From positions 496,001 to 560,000 of the forward strand of contig CAVPKH010000001.1 in assembly GCA_963705635.1 (NCBI GenBank): a stretch of 64,000 nt of DNA, written 5' to 3'. This document shows, piece after piece, positions 29,039-34,684 of this stretch. Position 1 is the first letter of the stretch; the number at the start of each line of letters is the position of its first letter. Made by a program: the position numbers and the translations under genes. Below the pieces are notes generated by a model, which had not been told where the DNA came from, did not search any database, and saw nothing but the letters and a program-made list of their open reading frames with translations. Origin of the DNA: VRUE01 sp963705635 (GTDB lineage Bacteria; Actinomycetota; Thermoleophilia; Solirubrobacterales; 70-9).

Positions 29039-29357
29039 GCGCCGCTCGTCCGGCTGCGGCGAGGCGCCCCGCCATGCGATTCCAGGAGATGCCAAGGGCG
29101 AGGCGCTCGCTCGGGGAGCGGTCCGCTGTGGCCCGGCGGTGGGCCGGATCGTAGTCTCGCTCCGGCGTGACGCCTCCTATCTCGAGGCGCTCTCCCATCG
29201 CTCGCAGCAGCAGGTCCAAGGTCTCCACCCCCGGAGAGATCTCGTCGGCCTCGAGCCTGCTGATCGCCGACTGCTGGGTTCCGGTTCTCCTGGCGAGTCG
29301 CTCTTGGCTCAGGCCACGCTGGACGCGGGTTGTGCGAATCAGTTCACCTGCCGTCAT
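29025..29357 (-). CDS. XRE-family HTH regulator, partner of NTase 1
   Basis: 110 aa. A lambda-repressor-like helix-turn-helix is at residues ~5-60 (GLSQERLARRTGTQQSAIS, VETLDLLLRAMGERLEIG). The C-terminal ~50 residues are Arg/Ala-rich (SPSERLALGISWNRMAGRL), the place expected to contact the partner. It overlaps NTase 1 by 14 bases (translational coupling). A perfect TATAAT six bases before ATG makes it the clearest leaderless start in the window. Likely antitoxin and autoregulator. Confidence 0.82.
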   Translation of the reverse strand: MTAGELIRTTRVQRGLSQERLARRTGTQQSAISRLEADEISPGVETLDLLLRAMGERLEIGGVTPERDYDPAHRRATADRSPSERLALGISWNRMAGRLAAAGRAARDRA

Positions 29358-29363
29358 CGAAAT

Positions 29364-29369
29364 ATTATA
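29364..29369 (-). promoter_or_regulatory. -10 box (TATAAT) for leaderless start at 29357
   Basis: A consensus TATAAT on the minus strand, exactly six bases from the ATG of the HTH gene, in a short A+T-rich island. Confidence 0.7.
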
Positions 29370-29442
29370 ACGAATATGTGATTACCAGCGGTGGAGACCG
29401 AAATGCCACAGTCTTGTGCGCCACGCGTGACGCCGAAACCTT

Positions 29443-29448
29443 TACGGT
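29443..29448 (+). promoter_or_regulatory. -10 box (TACGGT) for leaderless start at 29455
   Basis: TACGGT six bases before the ATG at 29455, same geometry as the other start-anchored boxes. Confidence 0.5.
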
Positions 29449-29454
29449 GCGATC

Positions 29455-29703
29455 ATGGAGGCAATGAGGGAGAGCTGGACTGACGCGAGGCTGAGCGATT
29501 TCGCGGTGCATACCGACGGGCGCTTCGAGGCGCTTGAACGTCGGGTCGACGAGGGCTTCAGGCGAGTCGATGCCGACCTGCGCGCGCTCAACGGCCGCTT
29601 TGACTCGCTACAGCGCACGATGCTTCAGATCGGCGGCGGCCTGATCGCAGCCCTGGTTGGTTTGATCGCCACCCTGATTGGCCTGATCGCCACGCAGTTG
29701 TAG
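29455..29703 (+). CDS. Small coiled-coil protein with C-terminal membrane hairpin
   Basis: 82 aa. Residues ~20-50 have a heptad-like pattern (DGRFEALERRVDEGFRRVD, ADLRALNGRFDSLQRTM) giving a short coiled coil. Residues ~57-80 are hydrophobic with an internal repeat (ALVGLIATLIGLIATQ), one long or two short membrane spans. Such tiny proteins are common in actinomycete genomes and have no assigned function. A decayed copy of its 3' end sits at 28478-28549, on the other side of the HTH/NTase pair. Confidence 0.72.
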   Translation: MEAMRESWTDARLSDFAVHTDGRFEALERRVDEGFRRVDADLRALNGRFDSLQRTMLQIGGGLIAALVGLIATLIGLIATQL

Positions 29704-29740
29704 TCAGTCGCTCCGGCGGCGCATCAGTCAATGGCGGTAA

Positions 29741-29904
29741 AGACTCCACACTCAGTGGAACGACTGCCCGGCCGCCATGGCCTTCCCCGGAGTTCGTCGC
29801 GCAGACTCAGCATGGACGTCTGATCGCCGAGTCCCTGCAGGAGGGCGGCTACGACGGCGCCAGGTCTCGACGATCGGCAAACGGGCCGTGGACTAATCCA
29901 AGAG
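29741..29904 (+). pseudogene. Truncated, decayed copy of the 5' end of the TetR gene at 30790
   Basis: From AGACTCCAC...CAGTGGAACGACTGCCC through GAGTCCCTGCAGGAGGGCGG and CTCGACGATCGGCAAACGGG this stretch copies 30774-30955 closely, with small deletions that break the frame. It contains the start region and the first DNA-binding helices only, then stops where the minus-strand NTase 2 gene ends. The last codons of NTase 2 (SLLD plus stop) are written in this copied DNA. Confidence 0.8.
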
Positions 29905-30411
29905 CGACTCGACGGCCGCCCGGAGGCTCCTGGGATCGACCGTCGGGAACCGGAACAGTTCCGGTTCGATGCCCTCGAGGAGCTCGAGCAGCTTGGTGGG
30001 TTGGACCTGGCCGGTTTGCACCATGTTTCGTACATCGGTCAGGTCGAGCTCGAAGCCGCGCTCCAGCTTCGACAGGGCCTGCGAGTAAAGATCGAAGTCG
30101 AAGACCACCAGGCTGCCCTCGCGGAAGCGGAAGCGCGAACGATCCTGCCAGCCCTGCAAGGCGGGCAGGAAGTCGAGCGGCGATGCCAGCTCGATGTTGA
30201 CCGAGAGCCGCTCCCTGATCTCGCTGATCCGACTCAGGGCTGCGTCGGAATCGGGCTCGAAGCGCACATCGATGTCGACGGTCGAATCCCGCCAGCCCTC
30301 GAGGACCGCGGTCGCTCCGCCGGTGAGGTACATGCGGGTGCCCGCCGGCACCGCTCGTCCCAGCTCGCGGGCGAGGCGCCTGATCCGCTCGGCGTCAGCT
30401 GCCTCGCGCAC
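29893..30411 (-). CDS. Nucleotidyltransferase-fold protein (NTase 2)
   Basis: 172 aa from GTG 30411, overlapping the upstream small gene by 17 bases; the ATG at 30552 would add 47 low-complexity residues read through that gene. Motif: YLTGGATAVLEGWRDSTVD-IDV (GGA...D.D), then LDFLPALQGWQDRSRF and a C-terminal helical part (VRNMVQTGQVQPTKLLELL). This resembles the DUF6036-type NTase domain. It belongs to a different branch from NTases 1 and 3 and has a different partner. Its 3' end lies in the TetR remnant, so the natural C-terminus may be altered. Probable toxin or antitoxin component; activity is not predictable. Confidence 0.72.
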   Translation of the reverse strand: MREAADAERIRRLARELGRAVPAGTRMYLTGGATAVLEGWRDSTVDIDVRFEPDSDAALSRISEIRERLSVNIELASPLDFLPALQGWQDRSRFRFREGSLVVFDFDLYSQALSKLERGFELDLTDVRNMVQTGQVQPTKLLELLEGIEPELFRFPTVDPRSLRAAVESLLD

Positions 30412-30691
30412 GGTCCGCGGCTCCGGCGAAGCTGGCGACCCGCGCGAGGATCGCGTTGTAGCGGGAGTGGGCTCTGTCGCCAAACTCGCTGCTGAGCTGA
30501 CTGTAGAGGTCGTGCGCGGCTGGTGTGGCCCCTTCTTTGACGCTGGGAGCATTCAGCCCGACGCGTCGCAGGCGCGGCGCCGCGCACTGGACGGCGCTCG
30601 CGTTGACGCTCGTGCGACCGGCCTCGAGGTCGGCAATACCAGGCAGCACGATCTCTGCTCCGGGAAGACTCTTGAATTGTTCGTCCGGCAT
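30395..30691 (-). CDS. Small protein upstream of NTase 2, unknown function
   Basis: 98 aa from ATG 30691 (MPDEQFKSLPGAEIVLPG); longer in-frame versions reach into the TetR promoter and are unlikely. A central VGLNAPSVKEGATPAAHDL and a C-terminal helix (LYSQLSSEFGDRAHSRYNA) are visible, with no recognised domain. It overlaps the NTase 2 start by 17 bases, so the two are translationally coupled, the usual sign of a two-component toxin-antitoxin-like unit. Confidence 0.6.
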   Translation of the reverse strand: MPDEQFKSLPGAEIVLPGIADLEAGRTSVNASAVQCAAPRLRRVGLNAPSVKEGATPAAHDLYSQLSSEFGDRAHSRYNAILARVASFAGAADRARGS

Positions 30692-30789
30692 CGGTCGGGC
30701 TAAGCGTAGAGGACCGTGTTCGGTAATCCGAGGCGGAAGCAAAGGGCGAGCAAACACCCAGGGGCCGGCGCTGGCAGACTCCAACGCCA

Positions 30790-31428
30790 GTGGAACGACT
30801 GCCCCGTGGCCGCCACGGCCTTCCCCGCGAGTTCGTCGCGCAGAATCAGCGTGCACGGCTGCTTGCCGCGCTCGCCGAGTCCCTGCAGGAGGGCGGCTAC
30901 GACGGCGCCACGGTCTCGACGATCGGCAAACGGGCCGGCGTCTCCAAGAGTGACTTCTACAAGCAGTTCGAGAGCAAGGACGCCTGCTTCATCGCCGCCT
31001 ACGACGACGCGGTCAGGCGGATCCGCGAGCAGATGGTCGCCGCCTGCGCTGAGGCCGACGACTGGGCGACGGGAGTGCTCGCCGCCCTCGCGGCGCTGCT
31101 CGAGCTGCTTGCCGCCGAGCCCGCCCAGGCGGGGCTGGTGCTGGTCGAGGGCTTGCGCGCCGGCCGCGGCGTCTACGACCGCTACCAGGAGGCGCTGCAG
31201 AGCTTTGTTCCGCTCCTGCGCGACGGGGCGCCGGCGCCGGCCGGGGGAGCGGCGCCGCCCGAGGCGACCGACGAGGCCGTGGTCGGCGGCATCGCCTCGC
31301 TGCTGGCGCGGCGCGTCCTCGCCGGCGAGACCGAGCAGGTCGGCGATTTACTGCCGGAGATTGCGGAGTTCGCGCTCACCCCGTACCTCGGTGCTAGCGA
31401 GGCGCGCCGCATAATCGCCGAAGGTTAA
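30790..31428 (+). CDS. TetR-family transcriptional regulator (relative of the 5.4-9.7 kb array)
   Basis: 212 aa from GTG 30790. It opens directly with the array signature (LPRGRHGLPREFVAQNQRAR), then VSTIGKRAGVSKSDFYKQF and SKDACFIAAYDDA. Its C-terminus (GGIASLLARRVLAGETEQV, LPEIAEFALTPYL) also matches array member F, so it is a dispersed copy of that group. Its 5' end is duplicated in decayed form at 29741-29904. Divergent from the NTase 2 unit; target unknown. Confidence 0.86.
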   Translation: MERLPRGRHGLPREFVAQNQRARLLAALAESLQEGGYDGATVSTIGKRAGVSKSDFYKQFESKDACFIAAYDDAVRRIREQMVAACAEADDWATGVLAALAALLELLAAEPAQAGLVLVEGLRAGRGVYDRYQEALQSFVPLLRDGAPAPAGGAAPPEATDEAVVGGIASLLARRVLAGETEQVGDLLPEIAEFALTPYLGASEARRIIAEG

Positions 31429-31448
31429 GGCCTGTTAACGTATCCGTT

Positions 31449-31808
31449 ATGCCGAGGACGGATAAGCCAGCGCTCGGTCAGATCCTTAGCGACGCTCGCC
31501 GCGGTGTAGGTGTCTCGCAGACGCAACTCGCGATTCGCACGGGTATTGCCGCGCCCGCGATCAGTCGCATCGAGAACGGGCATGAGTCGCCTTCGTTTGA
31601 GCGCTTCGCCCGTTGCATGGAAGCCCTTGGATTCGCGCCCGCTGTCGAGCTGGGTTTCCTCGGGGGCAGCGATGCCGATCCGGTCCATCTCGCGGCGGAG
31701 GCAGCGGCGACACCCTCCCAGCGCCTGGCAAGCCTGTTCGAATGGATGCGCTTTGGCGATCGACTTGCCAACGCACAGCTGCGCCCGCTACCCGATCGCA
31801 GGGGCTGA
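31449..31808 (+). CDS. XRE-family HTH regulator, partner of NTase 3
   Basis: 119 aa. Helix-turn-helix at residues ~9-65: LGQILSDARRGVGVSQTQL, RTGIAAPAISRIENGHESP, FERFARCMEALGFAPAVEL. The rest is an Ala-rich helical tail (PSQRLASLFEWMRFGDRLA). It lies one base upstream of the NTase 3 GTG. It matches the HTH/NTase 1 pair in architecture, but the two HTH proteins differ enough that cross-talk is uncertain. Likely antitoxin/autorepressor. Confidence 0.82.
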   Translation: MPRTDKPALGQILSDARRGVGVSQTQLAIRTGIAAPAISRIENGHESPSFERFARCMEALGFAPAVELGFLGGSDADPVHLAAEAAATPSQRLASLFEWMRFGDRLANAQLRPLPDRRG

Positions 31809-31809
31809 G

Positions 31810-32358
31810 GTGCTCGAGGACTTGCCGTCCGAGCTCGATCGCGGCCCGCTGAACCCGGTGCGGATCTTCGAGGCGCTGCAGCGGCACGAGGTCGAGTACC
31901 TGACTATCGGTGGCGTCGCCGTCAACGCACATGGGCATGTTCGTAACACGCGCGACGTTGACATCCTGATCGAGTGGAACGCGGGGAACATGGAGCGTCT
32001 CGCCGCCGTTCTCTCTGATCTTGACGCCAAGCTCTTCGGGGTCGACGCCGATCTCTTGGATGTCGATCCTCGGGACCCTGCCGACCTCCTCAACGGCGGC
32101 AATTTCACCTTGCGCACCGCCGCGGGGGGGCTTGACCTCTTCGATCCCGCTGAGATCCCCGGGGGCCGTCCGTACGACGAGATGCGGCCACGTGCCGTGG
32201 AGGCCGTGGTCGAAGGGGTAAGCATCCGTACAGTGGGTTTCGACGACCTGATCCGCCTGAAGCAGGAGGCTGGGCGCGATCGCGATCTCGAGGACGTTGC
32301 GACACTCTTGGCCGCCAAACGCGCAGCCGAGGCGAGCCGCATAATCTCCGATCGATGA
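31810..32358 (+). CDS. Nucleotidyltransferase-fold protein, toxin-antitoxin type (NTase 3)
   Basis: 182 aa from GTG 31810, one base after the HTH stop; longer upstream versions are HTH sequence read in another frame. Motif: IGGVAVNAHGHVRNTRDVD followed by ILIEW, then LDLFDPAEIPGGRPYDEM and IRTVGFDDLIRLKQEAGRD. Clear homologue of NTase 1 (IPGGRPY versus VPGGRPY; DDLIRLK versus DDLIQMK). Its stop overlaps the dCTP deaminase start (ATGA), so the module shares a transcript with a nucleotide-metabolism gene. Confidence 0.77.
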   Translation: MLEDLPSELDRGPLNPVRIFEALQRHEVEYLTIGGVAVNAHGHVRNTRDVDILIEWNAGNMERLAAVLSDLDAKLFGVDADLLDVDPRDPADLLNGGNFTLRTAAGGLDLFDPAEIPGGRPYDEMRPRAVEAVVEGVSIRTVGFDDLIRLKQEAGRDRDLEDVATLLAAKRAAEASRIISDR

Positions 32359-33560
32359 GCGACGCGGCAGCAGAGGCAGGCGCCATCGGCGAGGAGGCTG
32401 TCGCGACAGCCGACGGGGTGCTGCCCTCGCAGGCGCTGAGCGAGGCGATCGCGGCGGACTGGGTCAGCTCCGGCGACTACCGCATCCGCCCCGAGGCGAT
32501 CCAGCCGGCCAGCATCGACCTCCGGCTCGGCGACCACGCCTGGGCCCTGCGCTGCTCCTTCCTGCCCGACGTCGACTCGACCGTCGAGGAGAAGATCGAG
32601 GGGCTTGCCTTCCAGAAGGTCGACCTGCGCGACGGCGCCGTGCTCGAGCGCGATCGTCCCTATCTGGTGCCGCTGATCGAGCAGCTGGCGCTGCCCGAGG
32701 ACGTGCGGGCGAAGGCCAACCCGAAGAGCTCGACTGGCCGCCTCGACGTCTTCACCCGGGTGCTGACCGATCGCCACCACCGCTTTGACGAGATCCGCGC
32801 CGGCTATCGCGGCAAGCTCTACCTCGAGGTGGTGCCGCGCTCCTTCGCGATCCAGGTGCAGACCGGTCTCTCGCTCAACCAGCTGCGCCTCGCCCGCGGC
32901 GACGTGCGGCTGAGCGACGGGGAGATCCGCGCCCTCCAGGACGAGTTCCCGCTGCTCTACCTCGACTCCCACGCGCTGCGCGAGTCAGAGCTGGCGCTCG
33001 CCGACGGCCTCTTCCTCAGCGTCGACCTCTCCGGGCCGAGCGACCGCATCGTCGGCTACCGGGCGAAGAAGAACAGCCTGCCGATCGACCTCTCGCGCAT
33101 CCGCGCCTACCGCTGGACCGATTTCTGGGACCCGGTCTTCCCCGAGGCGGGCGGCAAGATCGTGCTCGAGCCGGAGATCTTCTACCTGCTGCTCTCCGCC
33201 GAGGGGGTCTGCATCCCGCCCCAGATCGCCGCCGAGATGATGGCCTACGACCCGACCGCCGGTGAGCTGCGCACCCACTACGCCGGCTTCTTCGACCCCG
33301 GCTTCGGCTATGACCCGGCCGGCGACCGCCACGGCAGCCGCGCCGCGCTCGAGGTGCGCGCCCGCGACGTCTCCTTCATGGTCGAGCACCGCCAGCCGGT
33401 CTGCAAGCTCGCCCTGGAGCGGACCAGCGCCCCGGCCGAGCGCCTCTACGGGGCGGGCCTGGGCTCCAACTATCAGGGCCAGGTGACGATGCTGTCCAAG
33501 CACTTTGAGGAGCAGGTGGTGGGGGGAGGTCCGGTGGCCCCTCCCAAAACGAGCGGCTGA
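32355..33560 (+). CDS. dcd: 2'-deoxycytidine 5'-triphosphate deaminase, long two-domain form
   Basis: 401 aa, about twice the usual Dcd length, matching the long bacterial DCD family. It deaminates dCTP to dUTP, feeding dTMP synthesis. The N-terminal half has IQPASIDLRLGDHAWALR and the catalytic-region signature AKANPKSSTGRLDVF; the second half repeats the fold (KIVLEPEIFYLLLSAEGV, EVRARDVSFMVEHRQPVCK). Coupled to NTase 3 by ATGA. The last 12 codons (GGPVAPPKTSG) are the left arm of a 27-bp perfect inverted repeat, so the natural C-terminus has probably been replaced by the repeat. Confidence 0.88.
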   Translation: MSDAAAEAGAIGEEAVATADGVLPSQALSEAIAADWVSSGDYRIRPEAIQPASIDLRLGDHAWALRCSFLPDVDSTVEEKIEGLAFQKVDLRDGAVLERDRPYLVPLIEQLALPEDVRAKANPKSSTGRLDVFTRVLTDRHHRFDEIRAGYRGKLYLEVVPRSFAIQVQTGLSLNQLRLARGDVRLSDGEIRALQDEFPLLYLDSHALRESELALADGLFLSVDLSGPSDRIVGYRAKKNSLPIDLSRIRAYRWTDFWDPVFPEAGGKIVLEPEIFYLLLSAEGVCIPPQIAAEMMAYDPTAGELRTHYAGFFDPGFGYDPAGDRHGSRAALEVRARDVSFMVEHRQPVCKLALERTSAPAERLYGAGLGSNYQGQVTMLSKHFEEQVVGGGPVAPPKTSG

Positions 33561-33601
33561 CGCCGCTCTTGAGTGTTTTGGGAGGGGCCACCGGACCTCC
33601 C
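33524..33601. terminator. 27-bp perfect hairpin spanning the dcd stop codon
   Basis: Bases 33524-33550 are the exact reverse complement of 33575-33601, and the loop adds GAGCGG/CCGCTC. The dcd stop (33558-33560) lies in the loop. No T-tract follows. It could act as a strong terminator or mRNA 3' stabiliser, or be a mobile palindromic element. Confidence 0.7.
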
Positions 33602-33636
33602 TTCCAACTTCCTGGCGCTCGTTTCTGAGCTGTATT

Positions 33637-33642
33637 TAGGAT
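33637..33642 (+). promoter_or_regulatory. -10 box (TAGGAT) for leaderless start at 33649
   Basis: TAGGAT six bases before the GTG at 33649. The intervening GGAGGG could also serve as a ribosome-binding site, but is too close to the start for normal spacing. Confidence 0.5.
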
Positions 33643-33648
33643 GGAGGG

Positions 33649-34110
33649 GTGGCAGAGCGAACGTGGCAGGTCTATCTCTCGGGGGAGATCCATTCGGATT
33701 GGCGGGAACGGATCGAGGCTGGGGTGCGGGAGGCGGGACTGCCGGTGGAGCTTTCGACGCCGGTCACCGATCACGCGGCTTCTGACGCTGCTGGGACCGG
33801 GACGCTGGGGGAGGAGTCGACTCCCTTCTGGCGCGACCACATCGGCGCTGGCGTCAACGCGATTCGCACTCAGACGCTGATCCGCGCCGCCGACCTCGTC
33901 GTCGTCCGTTTCGGCGACAAGTACCGCCAGTGGAACGCCGCCTTCGACGCCGGCTACGCGGCGGCGCTGGGCAAGCCGCTCGTCACCCTGCACGATCCCG
34001 AGCTCGACCATGCGCTGAAGGAGGTCGACCGGGCGGCCGAGGCGACCGCCCGCACCGCGGAGCAGGTGGTCGACGTGCTGCGTTACGTGATGACGGGCAA
34101 GCTTCCTTAA
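33649..34110 (+). CDS. ytoQ: YtoQ-family protein
   Basis: 153 aa. WQVYLSGEIHSDWRERIE at the N-terminus, FWRDHIGAGVNAIRTQTLI in the middle and ADLVVVRFGDKYRQWNAAF, DAGYAAALGKPLVTLHDPE near the C-terminus are the hallmarks of the YtoQ family, which has a nucleoside-2-deoxyribosyltransferase-like Rossmannoid fold. The biochemical role is not established. Placement right after dCTP deaminase is suggestive of nucleotide metabolism, but it has its own start-anchored promoter box. Confidence 0.82.
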   Translation: MAERTWQVYLSGEIHSDWRERIEAGVREAGLPVELSTPVTDHAASDAAGTGTLGEESTPFWRDHIGAGVNAIRTQTLIRAADLVVVRFGDKYRQWNAAFDAGYAAALGKPLVTLHDPELDHALKEVDRAAEATARTAEQVVDVLRYVMTGKLP

Positions 34111-34144
34111 CCGCCTCTCCTCTCAGTGGCGCGGCTGGTGCGGA

Positions 34145-34150
34145 TAGGGT
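34145..34150 (+). promoter_or_regulatory. -10 box (TAGGGT) for leaderless start at 34157
   Basis: TAGGGT six bases before the GTG at 34157. Confidence 0.5.
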
Positions 34151-34156
34151 GCGCCC

Positions 34157-34645
34157 GTGAGTGCAGACGCGAACCGCGAGCTGATCGAGCGCTTCTACGG
34201 CGCGTTCGGCCGTTGCGACGGCGCCGCGATGACCGCCTGCTACGCGCCCGACGCGCATTTCCACGACCCGGCGTTCGGCGATCTCGCCGGCGATGAGATC
34301 GGCGCCATGTGGCGGATGCTGACCGGCCGCGCCACCGACTTGAAGATCGAGCTGGACGAGCACGAGGCGAGCGAGGAGGCCGGCTCAGCCCACTGGATCG
34401 CCCGCTACACCTTCAACACGGGGCGCCCGGTCGTCAACGACATCGAGGCGAAGTTCCGCTTCGCCGACGGCCTCATCGCCGACCACGTCGACGACTTCGA
34501 CTTTCGCAACTGGGCCAAGCAGGCATTGGGCCCGATGGGCAATCTGGTCGCCGTGCTGCCGCCCCTGCGCAAGAAGGCCCACGCTCAGGCCCGCGGTCAG
34601 CTCGACGAGTTCATCGCGTCCGAGCAGGACAAGGGCGCCGCCTAA
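34157..34645 (+). CDS. NTF2-like / SnoaL-like fold protein
   Basis: 162 aa. LIERFYGAFGRCDGAAMTA followed by CYAPDAHFHDPAFGDLAGD is the classic SnoaL/NTF2 opening. HWIARYTFNTGRPVVNDIE and FRFADGLIADHVDDFDFRN are the later strands. The family includes polyketide cyclases, ketosteroid isomerase-like enzymes and ligand-binding proteins; the substrate cannot be deduced. The ~30 extra C-terminal residues are helical and charged. GTG start supported by TAGGGT six bases upstream. Confidence 0.8.
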   Translation: MSADANRELIERFYGAFGRCDGAAMTACYAPDAHFHDPAFGDLAGDEIGAMWRMLTGRATDLKIELDEHEASEEAGSAHWIARYTFNTGRPVVNDIEAKFRFADGLIADHVDDFDFRNWAKQALGPMGNLVAVLPPLRKKAHAQARGQLDEFIASEQDKGAA

Positions 34646-34669
34646 GCTCGACTTCCCCTGGAGCGCATG

Positions 34670-34683
34670 CGAACATGTGTTCG
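34670..34683. promoter_or_regulatory. LexA (SOS) box upstream of the radical SAM gene
   Basis: CGAACATGTGTTCG is a perfect palindrome that fits the actinobacterial/Gram-positive LexA consensus CGAAC-RNRY-GTTCG at every position (R=A, N=T, R=G, Y=T). It ends one base before ATG 34685, so a start at 34667 would put the operator inside the coding region; this favours ATG 34685. Damage-inducible control of the downstream gene is inferred. Confidence 0.72.
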
Positions 34684-34684
34684 T

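Noticed and set aside
30395..30856. 153-codon version of the small gene upstream of NTase 2
   Set aside because: The first 55 codons run across the TetR 5' region and promoter and are Arg/Pro-rich; ATG 30691 gives a compact product coupled to NTase 2.
32355..33560. dCTP deaminase as an anti-phage dNTP-depletion gene
   Set aside because: It is the long two-domain metabolic DCD form with no fused sensor or kinase domain. Its neighbours on the downstream side are ordinary, and only the upstream NTase module hints at defence.
33524..33601. Hairpin as an insertion-sequence end
   Set aside because: There is no transposase, no flanking target duplication and the arms meet around a short loop, so a terminator or small palindromic element is simpler.
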